The position numbers were made by a program, and so were the translations under genes. Shown piece by piece: positions 35,344-46,338 of a stretch of 64,000 nt of DNA. The notes beneath the pieces were generated by a model. The model ran no database searches and had not been told where the DNA came from. It saw nothing but the letters and a program-made list of their open reading frames with translations. The stretch is from Callaeas wilsoni (lineage: Eukaryota > Chordata > Aves > Passeriformes > Callaeidae), in contig VWPU01010352.1 in NCBI GenBank assembly GCA_013398955.1, forward strand, positions 266,565 to 330,564, given 5' to 3'. How positions within the stretch are numbered: position 1 is the stretch's first letter; each line of letters begins with the position of its first letter.

Positions 35344-36290
35344 GACTTGAGCATGGCATTTGATACAGTCATCAGAGGAATTCGGATGTCCTGTCTTGGG
35401 GACATGGCAGGGATTAGTGGGATTGCAAGCAGATGGCTTCAATCATTCCTCACAGACGATACTCAGTGAGTCAGGAAGACGTTCTCCTTCCAGAGCTATC
35501 ACGCATGAAGTTCTGAAAGAGTCCACCTAATTCAGTGTTTAGAAGGGGATCCTAAGTGTGAAATAGTTTGGACTAAAACACAGGTAACACACCACAGACA
35601 TCCAGCACAAGCCGGAATTGCCTTTACATCTCTGTGCCTGAGGTGGCACAGCTGGCCGAGCTGATGGACAAGGAGAGCTGGGCTCCAGAGGGGAGTGCCA
35701 GTGACATCACTGCAGCCAAACCAACCAGGCACAGTCATCCTTTCCACTGCTCTGCTGGCCCAAGGGTCCTGGCACTGACCATAAAACCACAGCTTTGCAT
35801 GGCAAGTGAGAAGGATCGGTCTCCAGTTAGAACAAGAGGACCCCAAACAGCCTCTCTCTGCTCTCAACCCTACCTTGCCTTCTGGTGCCTCTTTCCTGCA
35901 ATACAGCTAAGGACATCAAAGCCAAGTGCTCAGTCACCACTCCAGTGGTCAGAGACCTGGAATTCTTTTTCCAGTCTAAGAAAACACTCTGATCAGGTAC
36001 CTTCTCCTCCTCAGCACAAGGCTGGGAATATTTTTGCAGAATATTAATATCTTCATTTATGGGGTTTGCAGATTATGCTTTGTTTCTTGTCTACGGAACT
36101 TCAAAAGCACAATTAATTTTAAATAATGTGATTGAAACAAAGACTCAAATTCATCTGTAGCAGAGAGAAAAAAAGAAATTTCACTGCAGTGTGTGCAGGG
36201 AAAGGCAGCTGGACTACTCGTGTTCTATGAGAGTGATCCCTTGGCATCCAGTTGTCCAGTTTGCTGACAACTTAAAACTGGAATGTCATT
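35344..36290 (+). mobile_element. CR1-clade LINE reverse-transcriptase fossil, interrupted
   Basis: At 35344-35466 the plus frame reads DLSMAFDTV followed by GISGIASRWLQSFLTD, matching the CR1 reverse-transcriptase blocks DLSxAFDTV and GxxxxWxxSYLTDR, and ending at a TGA. At about 36256-36285 the frame reads QFADNLKLE, the FADDTKL catalytic block with the second Asp replaced by Asn. In an intact LINE these two blocks lie closer together; about 600 bp of GC-richer sequence of unknown origin (35570-36190) separates them. The copy is broken and non-functional. Confidence 0.55.
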
Positions 36291-37599
36291 TCTTTTGTGA
36301 TGCAGCTCTAAGATGAATGTTTTTAAAGACTTCTTCTTTGCCTAATTATTCATCCTTGTCACCTTTTTATGCAGCATAGCTAGTTCAGAAAGTCTCACTA
36401 GGAGTGCCATATATAATGTTATACCTACCAAGATGAGAAAAAATATTTTATTTTTTTGGAATAACTTGCATCAGGGATAATACATTCATGTTTTTAGAGG
36501 GATCACATGGATGTATTTCTTTTTGTTTTGTAGACCTGGTCGGCACAGTCCAGAGGCAAGGTTAGATACCAGAGACACAAAGCACTTAGTACTCTCACAT
36601 TACTTTAGTAAGACCAAATAAAAACATATTTTAAAAATATTTCCAAGAAATAATATATTCAACCAGATCAGCCTTTAGAGTACTTTTTTGCTGGAGCTCT
36701 CTGGTGGCACAAAAATTATTTTTACCAGAGATCTGCTTAGGAGAAAAAGGGAGAAAAGGCCTCCAGCATTCATTGTGGATTTGTGTGATACTTTTAACCC
36801 TTCTGCATGACAGAGGGTGTTAATATGCTTTCCAGTTTAACCCATGTGCCTAAGACTTGTACTCTGAGCTCCTGGCTTATATTCTGACTGTGTTTTACCT
36901 TTTAGAGCTCAGCATAAGCAAGTCCTGTGGAACTGGGACAGACCATATTCCTGATGTTTCGTATCAATCCTGCCCAGCATCTCCAAGATAGGATAATGGT
37001 TTGTGGCCCTCTAACATAACTCTGTCACAAAAGGGATTGAAAAAAAGCTTACTTCTCTACACACCTTCCCATTCACATCTACAAAAGCTTTCATTAATCT
37101 TCTGAGTCTCAACTTCAGGATGAATCAGAGTAATTGAGACATCCCTCCTCCACTTTGCTTAAGGTTTTAAAGTGGGAATCTATCCTTTAATATCAGGATA
37201 CCGAGCCAGTTGTCCTGATGGTGGAAAGTGATGACACTGTTGCTTCACGAGCATTTGCAAGCAGAGGGTCTGGCTTCCCAGTCTGCACGGAGCTTCAGTA
37301 AGCATAAAAGAGTCATTATCTTTACTACGCTAGTTAACACCTTGGTTAATCTAAAGATTCCAGAGTAAAATAGCTCCCATGACTCTCTAATAAAACTGCA
37401 GTCCGTTGACTATGAATGTTTGTACAGCTTAAGTCAAAAAAAGTAGCTAATGTACAATGACATCTCCTTTGCCTTATTCACTGTCCACTGAAGGAAGCTA
37501 AACACCTCAAGCAAAATAGTTATCTCATCTTTAAACTGTTCGTTCTTCACAGTTAAGATCAGGCTCTTCGTACAGCCACATTAGATGTGAACAGGTAGT
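36291..37599. other. Unique AT-rich sequence with no gene seen
   Basis: No recognised repeat and no frame above 60 codons worth noting. An octamer-like AT-rich patch surrounds 36430-36480. Confidence 0.4.
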
Positions 37600-37795
37600 C
37601 GAGGGTGATCTCTGGCCTCTGAGCTTACAATCTAAGTAGACCTGGTGAGAAAAGAAAATGTTACCCTACACTGAGGGTAAACTGAGTCTGAGATAAAGTG
37701 ACTTACTGTGAAGAAGGATTCCTCACAGCCAGAAACTTAACTGAGATCTTTTAAAGTGCAGCTCAGCACCTTAATTACTGGATCATCTGTCTTGT
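37600..37795 (+). repeat. MIR/L2-like ancient repeat tail
   Basis: 'gagcttacaatctaagtaga', then 'gtaaactgagtctgagataa', 'agtgacttac', 'ctcacagccagaaactt', 'actgagatct' and 'ggatcatctgtctt' follow the order of the well-known MIR/L2 tail (aaactgaggc, aagtgacttgcc, cacacagc, tgaactcaggtct, ccatgctgcct). The sequence is diverged but syntenic along its whole length. Confidence 0.6.
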
Positions 37796-37959
37796 ATTCT
37801 CCTCAGAAGCAAAGGTTTTTCCATAATATAAAATTCTTCCTGCAGGTCTAAAAGGTTAAGCTATTTAAGAAATGTGATTTCTTAAACCTGGCAAGATTTG
37901 TCCACATAAAAAAAAAATATAAAATAACAGTAATAAAGCATAAGTACTTTTTACACCTC

Positions 37960-38025
37960 CAAAGCAAAGCAGAAAATATTAGCTAATTCAACCTTACAAG
38001 ACCCCTATGAGTTAAGTACAGGCTA
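37960..38025 (+). repeat. MIR-like CORE fragment
   Basis: 'atattagctaattcaacctt' followed by 'acaagacccctatgagttaa' parallels 'acattatctcatttaatcct' and 'cacaacaaccctgtgaggta' of the MIR CORE region. It lies to the right of a tail segment, so it belongs to a different copy. Confidence 0.5.
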
Positions 38026-38992
38026 CACTTCTCAAATATGCTTTTTATCCCTCCCTTTCTCTTTCTCTAAACATGCAACCAAAATTATAAACAAGGTGAA
38101 TAATCCTTCTGTGTGGTAACCATGGAAATCAGCTATATCAACTACTGTAATGGCAATATATCCAGCAAGTCCACAAAAAGCAGACCCTCACAGAGGGTTT
38201 CCTACATGCAGCAACCCAATGTCCTGAAAAACTACTTGAATATTTTTGCTGAGCAACCTGTTGCAATATACAGGAACTGCCCTTTGTAAGCTTGTTTTAC
38301 AAGTGAGTAGATAATCACTTTAGTTAGATTGGTAAGGAAAATCCAATCCCACTGTCTATCCATGGTTCAGACATTCTCTGGCCTACATAGTCTTGGCCTT
38401 TACTCTTGCAGATGTTGTACCCTAAAAAGGACAGCCTGTTCTGTGACAACTCTTTCCATCCAGATAAAATTAGCACCTGGGACTGTTAATACAGATTATG
38501 GCTCAGAGAAGAGATAATATGTAAATTAATGGGGCCAGAAGCACAATATTCTAAGATTTTATTTGACCAAATTTTTACATTTTCCTGAACAACATTGTTC
38601 TCTTCATCATTTTAAGCAGACATGATTTCACAAGAAGTCACTGGGCAGCACCTTTAGGATACAAACATGATCTTCAGCCTACTGCAGCTATACCACTGAC
38701 TGATGCACTTTTTTGATTACTTCAGCTGAAGAAATACGAAAGCCAATCCTTTCCTCTGAGTGCCCTGATACAAGATTACAGGCACCTCTAATTCGTATAA
38801 CCTCTACCCTTTTGTATGTCCTACCTCAAATGTTTTTTATTAACCTTGTTTTCTTTCAAAACTCAATTCCTGCAGGTGCTTTCTGGCCACAGGATGACTA
38901 AGGCTGCTTAGTTTAATAACATCAAAAACTTTTTATGTCCTTTTTGTCCCGTAAGACTAAGACTCCTCTTACCTGGACATGTAATTTTTCAC

Positions 38993-39475
38993 ATAGAATC
39001 GTTGAATAGTTTGGGTTGGAAGGGATCTTAAAGATCATCCCATTCCAACTCCCTGCCATGGGCAGGGACACCTTCCATTAGACCAGGTTGCTCAGAGCCC
39101 CATCCAACCTGGCCTTGGACACTTCCAGGGATGGGGCAGCCACAGCTTCTGTGGCCAACCTGTTCCAGTGCCTCACATCCTTACAGTAAAGAATTTCCTT
39201 CTAATATCTTATCTAAACCTGCCCTCTGTCAGTTTGTAGCCATCCCTCCTTGTCCTACCAGTCCATGGCCTTGTAAAAAGTCCCTCGCAGATTTCTTGTC
39301 AGTGCCTTTTAGGTACTGGAAGGTTCTGTAAGGTCTCCTTGAAGCCTTCTTTTCTCCAGGTGGAACAGTCCCAACTCTCTCAGCCTTCCCTCCCAGGGGA
39401 GGTGCTCCAGCCCTCTGATCTTCATGGCTTCTCTGGATCCTCCCCAGCAAGTCTGTCCTTTCCAGTGGTCACATC
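38993..39475 (-). mobile_element. CR1 LINE 3' end, well preserved, antisense
   Basis: The plus strand begins with the complement of the CR1 terminus ('atagaatcgttgaatagttt', 'gggttggaagggatcttaaa') and continues through the whole 3' UTR: 'ccatgggcagggacacctt', 'ccaacctggccttggacac', 'cagtgcctcacatccttac', 'gccttcttttctccagg' and 'gctccagccctctgatcttc'. About 480 bp, the longest and least diverged CR1 in the window. At its 5' edge 'cacatcctagt' is duplicated in tandem (about 39467-39493). Confidence 0.92.
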
Positions 39476-39493
39476 CTAGTGACCACATCCTAG

Positions 39494-40730
39494 TCGTCAG
39501 CTAACCTGGGGGCTTCAGTAGGTTGAGAAGGACATGGGCAAGCTAAACAGAAATAATTTAAATCCAAACAAGAATTTGTGACAGACATAAATAGTTCCGC
39601 TGCCATTTGACATGCCGAAATTCATCTTTTGGTCTCCAAAGGCTTATATCAATAAATGCAGCATACCTGTCCAGTTCTGCAAACCCTCCTGGTATTTAGA
39701 CAAGCATTACAGCTGATCTCAGTGAGAGCTCAGCCTGAACCTACACTGCATAGGTCTGTGCTCTCTTTCAAGCAACAATTTGCATAACGATGTTCATTTC
39801 CAAAAAAGCTTTACAGGCTTTATACCCACAAGGCCATCTCTGGATAGAGAATACAGAAAAACAGAAAACAGAGTGTTGGCCACCTGAAGAAAGAAAGGAA
39901 GGTTTGGATGATACTGACATTTGGGACTGAAATCCTGGGTTTGTATCACAAAGATCATCGGTAAAGACCTACACAGCAACATTCATCAAGGTCTGTGTAA
40001 CTCTGAATGTCCAATTCCAATGAGCTGGGTGCCAGATTGGGATCATTCTATACAGAAGTGCCCAAACCTCAGTATTCAGTATTTAATTCTGAAGATAAAC
40101 GCAGAGTATCTTATTAACTGACCCACGAATCCTGGGAGATTCAAAGACTGAATTAAAGCTACTAAATATGTACCTGCAATTCTAACAGTTGTTTGCAAAC
40201 AGATTCTTAAAACACTCCCCAGCAGCTCCCTCATGCTCCCCCATTTCCCTAAACAAAGGGAAATCGGCACATTTTAATTCTGTTCTAGTCAAGGTAGTTT
40301 TGCAGTGTCCCTTGCTCACCAATAGCACTACCGGTGACATGATAAATACTTCTCAGGTATCATTCATCTTCTCCTTCTTGTTATTAAGGTGAACTGTGTG
40401 TGCAGCATAACATTTTGTTTTAAAAAGACTTGGGATTTTCACAGGAGAAAGGAGAAGATTGATACAATTGTCCATTCTTATTTTGGAGAAGGCAGGTGAA
40501 AGAAGCAGGTACCCAGGAAAACAGGAGGTGATGAGGTTTGCAAAGGTCCTCAGTCCCTGAATGCCTTTATTTAGTATGGAAAAAAACACACTGTGAACCC
40601 ATTAGTGCCTGATGGACAGCGGGGCAGGGGGGAGGGAGGCTCTGGATGTCACCAGAATGATCTGAGGGGTGGGTTCACATCCCTAACGCTGAACCTGGCA
40701 AGGGACACACTGAGATCAGCACCCATGGGC
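39494..40730. other. Unique sequence leading into the minisatellite
   Basis: No gene recognised. At 40611-40628 'gatggacagcggggcagg' is a single isolated copy of the minisatellite monomer, about 100 bp outside the array, and may mark the ancestral seed sequence. Confidence 0.5.
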
Positions 40731-42084
40731 AATGGGCAGCGAGCGGCGGGCAGCGGGCAGGCAGGGACAGAAGCAGGCAGGTAGGGTGAGCAGTGGGCAG
40801 CAGGCAGGAGCAGCGCAGGGGGCAGGGATGGAGAGTGAACAAGCAGGGTGGATAGCAGGGAGGCAGGAAGGGGCAGTGAGCAGTGGACAGGTAGCAGCGC
40901 AGCAGGCAGGCAGGAGAGACAGGGGCGGGCAGGGATGGATGGGCAGGCAAGGATGGATGGAGGGCCAGCAGGGATGGACAAGACAGAGTACAGAGGGCAG
41001 GCAGCAGCACAGCAGGCAGGTAGGATGGACAACAGGCAGGCAGGATGCACAGGGGCAGGCAAGGATGGACGGCAGGCAGGCAGAGATGGACAGAAGACAG
41101 CGGGCAGTCAGGGATGGACAGAGGTTAGGGATGGACAGCAGGTAGGGATGGACAGAAGACAGGGATGGACAGCAGGCACAGATGGACAGCAGGCAGGGAG
41201 GGACAGGGGGGAGGATGGACAGCGGGCAGGGATGGACAGCAGGCACGGATGGACAGCGGGCACGAATGGACAGAGGACAGGGACGAACAGTGGGCAGGGA
41301 CGGACAGCGGGCACAGAGGGACAGCAGGCAGGGAGGGACAGTGGGTAGGATGGACAGCGGGCAGGGACAGACAGTGGGCAGAAGTGAACAGCAGGCAGAG
41401 ATGGGACAGTGGACAGGGAGGATGGACGGCGAGCAGGAATGGACAGCGGGCAGGCTGGACAGTAGGCACGGCCGGAGAGCGGGCAGGACGGACAGCGGGC
41501 AGGATGGACAGTAGGCACGGCCGGAGAGCGGGCAGGACGGACAGCGGGCAGGATGGACAGTAGGCACGGCCGGAGAGCGGGCAGGACGGACAGCGGGCAG
41601 GATGGACAGTAGGCACGGCCGGAGAGCGGGCAGGACGGACAGCGGGCAGGATGGACAGTGGACAGGGAGGATGGACGGCGAGCAGGAATGGACAGCGGGC
41701 AGGATGGACGGCAGGCAGGGACGGACAGTAGGCACGGCCGGGCAGCGGGCAGGAGGGACAGCGGGAAGGAAGGACAGCAGGGAGGAGCGGAGAACGGGAA
41801 GGACGGACAGCGGGCAGGCTGGACAGTAGGCACGGCCGGGCAGCGGGCAGGAGGGACAGCGGGAAGGAAGGACAGCAGGGAGGAGCGGAGAACGGGAAGG
41901 ACGGACAGCGGGCAGGCTGGACAGTAGGCACGGCCGGGCAGCGGGCAGGAGGGACAGCGGGAAGGAAGGACAGCAGGGAGGAGCGGAGAACGGGAAGGAC
42001 GGACAGCGGGCAGGCTGGACAGTAGGCACGGCCGGACAGCGGGCAGGCTGGACAGTAGGCACGGCCGGAGAGCGGGCACGGCCG
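40731..42084. repeat. G-rich hierarchical minisatellite (16-17 / 49 / 98 bp)
   Basis: About 1.35 kb of tandem 16-17-bp monomers of the type 'caggatggacagcggg'. The left half (to about 41440) holds diverged monomers. At 41461-41650 a three-monomer unit (16+17+16 = 49 bp) repeats with starts at 41461, 41510, 41559 and 41608. From 41727 a six-monomer 98-bp unit repeats, with the motif 'agtaggcacgg' at 41727, 41825, 41923 and 42021; the last interval then drops to 33 bp. The plus strand is strongly G-rich and the minus strand C-rich. CpG density rises to the right. Stop-free frames on both strands are consequences of the composition. Confidence 0.95.
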
Positions 42085-42240
42085 CAGCGGACGGCAGCCC
42101 CGCAGCGGGCAGCAGCAGCAGCGCGGCGCTCGCCCTCTGCCGGCCGCAGCGCGCAGTGCGCAGCGCGCCTCTCCCCACCTGCCGCAGGGGCAGCGTCGCG
42201 CAGGCAGAGGGAGAACGGAGCCGAACAGCGCTAAGGGCTA
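41440..42240. promoter_or_regulatory. CpG-rich segment (small CpG island) overlapping the minisatellite end
   Basis: CpG is frequent from about 41440 and very dense at 42060-42240 ('gcgcggcgctcgccc', 'gcgcgcagtgcgcagcgcgc'), in contrast to the CpG-poor surroundings. The part right of 42084 is unique rather than repetitive. It could be an orphan CpG island or promoter, or simply a by-product of the GC-rich array. Confidence 0.6.
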
Positions 42241-42463
42241 TTCTACCCTTTCTTTACTTACTATTTTACCCTTTTTTCGTTAAAACGCGAGCTTTGCACA
42301 CACTCTGCAATCGCCCCAAATTGTAAAAAACACGAATCCTTTCATTTTCATACTTCTGTAGGACTGCAAGATATATTGAGGAAGCCAACTTAAGGCAAAC
42401 AGTGTTCCTCTTGATCACTTAAAGTTTGTGCTTTTGAATTTCAAGTCCACGACTGAAACGGGC

Positions 42464-42492
42464 TTTATAAAAAGCTGATACTTATGACGTCA
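42464..42492 (-). promoter_or_regulatory. Candidate minus-strand CRE + TATA pair
   Basis: TGACGTCA, a perfect cAMP-response element, is at 42485-42492. On the minus strand it is followed about 15 bp downstream by TTTTTATAAAG (42464-42474). Transcription from this pair would run leftward into the CpG-rich segment about 200 bp away. The motifs are visible; promoter activity is inferred. Confidence 0.35.
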
Positions 42493-42499
42493 TTTAAAT

Positions 42500-45400
42500 G
42501 TCACTGAAAGTAGGAGAGGTTAAGCAAGTGGAGTCCAGCCACAGGCAGTGGTGACTGCGGCATGAAATGAGGAAAACAAAAAATAAAAGAGGAAATAATA
42601 ACCCCGTATTTATCACAGGCAACTGTGTAAGAGGGATCTAAAGAGGAGAGTTTGGTTTGTCTGACAGTTTTATCTGAAATTAAATATATTTAACTGTTTA
42701 TAAAAGGGAACTGACAGTGCTTCTGCCTGTAAGGGGAGATTTCAGAAACCTGAAGATCATGTTCATGAAACAAAAAGTGAGGGCAAAATCTTTCCTAAAT
42801 CAAGAGCCCTGTTCCATGAAGTCTCTCATTTAAAGAGAGACGGTGCTATTTTGCTATAAAACAAGTGGTATTTACAAGGTGAGAATGTTGACAATTCTGA
42901 TACTTTGCATTGCTACCTATAATTCAAATAAGAAATATTTTTAAATACATCTTAAGGTCTGTCAAGTTTTTCTGAACATCAAGCCCTGTTTTGTGCTGCC
43001 CATTTAAAGACCTTTATAGGTTGTGTAGAGATCGAGAAGTCAAAAAACGACAAAAGCATAGTCCCTTAACTTTACTTAGATCCCGATTCTTTATATGGAT
43101 ACATATAGAGATGAAAAATTTCATTTCAGAACTGTAAATATTCATGCATGTGTGTGCATCTCTCACAGTAAGTGCATCTCAGAAGGAAAGTTCTTAAAAA
43201 TTGAACGACGCATTAAAACCCAAGCAGAACAATTCCATAGTTGTTGCCTATACATAGTGAGGTTACAAGTTAGTGCACAACCAAGGGCCTTTCCTAGTGG
43301 AAGCACAGCTCCTGTTCGGAGCTCTTTCATACAAAAATGTGGGATGTGTGTGGCAGAAATGCCGAATTCTCTTAAATTCAGTCATTTCCCTATTCAGTAC
43401 CTGCTTCATTCTTTCCTCTTTCAGCAGAAGGCATCTGGTGTTAGACCACAATCGCTGTCCTCCAAAGAAATAATTCCTTTATTGACATTTACACCTCTAT
43501 ATAAATATACCCCAATAAAGGCATTTGGGTGAAGTGTGGCAGGTAAATAAAGATGATGACATAATGGTGCACACACTATTTAAAGCAAAAAGGGAGGAAA
43601 AAACGCTGCATACTGGCTCTCGATAAGATTAAACATCCTTCTCTTAAGGAAGGAAGTGAACCAGAACTGATTGGAGCTGGAGTCAGTGGAGTTTGGGAGA
43701 ACTGCATGTCTGTGAGGAGGGTCATTCCAGTTCTTTTGGAAATCGATTACATTCCCCAGCTACCTACTGCTATATTGCACCAGGATATTATTGTACAGTC
43801 TTGCTACAGAGCCCTCCATTATAGAGCAGCTCTATTGGCATTTCAATGCTCAATGAAGGCTAGAATTGCCACAGAGGTTTCAATTAAAGAAAATTCAAAA
43901 CGAAAATGGAGAAGGAAAAAAGAAGAAAAAAGGCTGGGTTGAAAGTTTCCAGCAAAGGTATTTATGACTGTCTGTCACCCTCTCTTTTTTCTTCCTGTCT
44001 CCTGAAGGGACGTCTAAAGCATCCATTTAAACTGACGCGTTTTGCAGAATTTTTGGGAGGAACCCTAATGGCATCATTCCAGTGGTGTAGTAATAAATAA
44101 AAAATAGATGTCCTTACCCATTTGGTATAAACTCAGCATTGCCCAAGTTAGAAGGGGGTAAACTACATTTACCTGTATTCCCCCTTGGCTGCATCACTGC
44201 AGGATGCTACTAGGACATATCAAAAGTAGTTATTCCATCCATAGCAGGCTGTAATCACTATTTTTCCTAACTCCTAGTCTGGTTCAAACACCCCATGGTA
44301 CCCACCACAGCTACACAGGATTCCATATATCCTTTTCTAAACTGAACAGCCCAGCAGAATGGGTGTTTACTGATTACTTTATACACATCAACATACAAAA
44401 CCAGAGCACTCTCTGGACTGGCAGAGAACATGACTGCTTGAAAAATATGGCTTAAGTTTGTTTCTACTAAGGTTTGATATTTTTAATGTTTTATCTTTTG
44501 TATTTATGGTCTGAACAAATTGGGTTAATTGCTTTATTGGCTGTACCAGACCCTATATTTGAGCTCAAGATTAACATTGCAGCCAGTTTCCAAGGTGATG
44601 GCCATTTAATTATTGTTTATGTAGAAGTGATTAACTAAATGCCAAAAAAAAAAATCCTAGCTAAAACTTGAAAACAAGGAGGGTCTGTAAAAAGCTAAAC
44701 AAAAACCTAAAGAACTCAGGCGAGCATGTGAGATCCTGTTTATAAGGGGGTTAATTCCCTTAAACAATTTGATGCCAAGAACACCTTGCTGTTTACAAGG
44801 AATTTACAAATCTTTAATTGCACTTTCACCATTCAGTTACATGCTTTAAAACTTTCCACAAGACAGGTCTGGAGTGAGAGGCTGTCATGGAGGGCAACAG
44901 CCGTAGCTGAGAGGGTTCTTTTCATGCACAGGTCTCTCTTTAATCCTTACTTTTACATCTTGATTGCATTTCACAATAGCAACCAGGCACTCCAGGCAGT
45001 GTTTTTAGGGCAATTACTACAATTCTTGGGTGGTCACTCTGCATTAGATTTCATGCCTTATAAAACAACATGAGGTGTGCCATAATGACTCAGAAATATA
45101 CAGCCTTTCATGTCCTATTGCTTAATTAAGGAGGGTGTTTTGCAGGACAGATATTATTGCTAGTCTGTGGTTTTTAATTTTACTACACAGTAAAAGCACC
45201 CTAATTCATACCAGGAATAGGCAAACCTGCAAATTAGTGCATTTTCTGAATTAGAAAATAAGTGAATAAAACTGCAGAAAGAAAATCAAAATGTGAATAT
45301 GGCAATATTAAAGCAAATGTGCTCATTTATCCTGGGAAATATAGCTGAGTCTCATTCTGTTGATATTTAATAGCCTAGCACCTTGGATTTTTTTAAATAG

Positions 45401-46260
45401 AATGAGTCTTCAGACCCCAGACCTACAACGAACTCCCTGTGTGCGGACTCCTGCACAAACATGGATTTCAGCAAGCCTCCCAGGAGAGCTGTCTGAGCAT
45501 CACTTGTGGCCGTGCCGAGAACAGGGTAACAAGATACTGGAAGGAGTTGTTGAGACAGCAGGGTTTTGTGGCAATTATCATTTCTGTGAGGTGGTGAAAT
45601 AAAAGCCAGTGATCTTCCAGTCACTTTTACATTAGTGTAAATACTGTAACTTTTAAAGCTATGCTTAATTTTTTGAGAGGCGCTGATAAGCAGATAAGTT
45701 GCAAAATTTGACCTACTTAAATAAATATCTATAATCTGGCCAACAGTGTGCTGCAACCTCCATTTCCCTCTCCCTTCTTTATAAACCCACTGGCTTTTTT
45801 TGCAGGCAATGTAAAATGACCAAACGCACAGACAAGACACAGAGTAAGTGCACTCACTTGCTCACCTCCCTTTCTCCCTGTGCTAGAAGATAGCAAAAAT
45901 GCTGATCCCAACTTTTAGGCCAACTTATTTTGACTCCAACAATTCTCCAGATGCAGGCAATGAAAAGTACCACTTCTAACAAATGGCAGTGATGGTGAGG
46001 CTCTCACGGTTCAAAGCCTGGTGTTTGAAGGCAGTGGGGCAGCACATAATGAGTACAGGGACTGCACAGGATTCTCCAGCTAAACCCAAACATTCTTTTT
46101 TAACCCACTGGTCCTTGCAGAAGGCCAATTTGCTCTATCACTTTCCACTGGCCTTGTCTGGGCAGCTCTGCCTGCCTCATTCCTCTTATACATATACACT
46201 AATGCACAGTACTTTTATGAGCTGGAGGAGATGAGCAACAACCACTTATTCAAGCTTTGG
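42500..46260. other. Unique sequence with no gene seen
   Basis: No transposon recognised. 44480-44660 is AT-rich with several homeodomain-type cores (TAATT, ATTTAATTATTG) and reads like candidate conserved non-coding DNA. Frames of 145 (43095-43532) and 157 codons (45367-45840) lack protein features. Confidence 0.45.
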
Positions 46261-46338
46261 TCAAGCTGGCCAAAACAGATTACTGGCCAAGTTGGCCAGA
46301 CGAGATTATCAGCCAAGTTGACTAAAACACCTTTCAAC
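46261..46338. repeat. 26-bp tandem repeat, three copies
   Basis: Copies start at 46261 ('tcaagctggc'), 46287 ('ccaagttggc') and 46313 ('ccaagttgac'), each followed by a variant of 'cagacgagattatca'. The third copy is the most diverged. Confidence 0.8.

Noticed and set aside
40732..41927. Plus-strand frames of 89-166 codons rich in Gly, Arg, Gln and Asp
   Set aside because: Mirror products of the same minisatellite; they overlap one another in several frames and have no non-repetitive domain.
40716..42178. Minus-strand frames of 448, 356 and 268 codons rich in Pro, Leu, Cys and Ser
   Set aside because: They run through the minisatellite in different frames at the same place. The frames begin at GTG (42062 and 42178), not ATG, and the repeat contains no ATG on that strand. 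A 49-bp unit is not a multiple of three, so all frames stay open simply because the monomer lacks stops.
45367..45840. 157-codon minus-strand frame
   Set aside because: No domain or composition bias typical of a protein, begins within a region with equally open frames, and no splice context was found.
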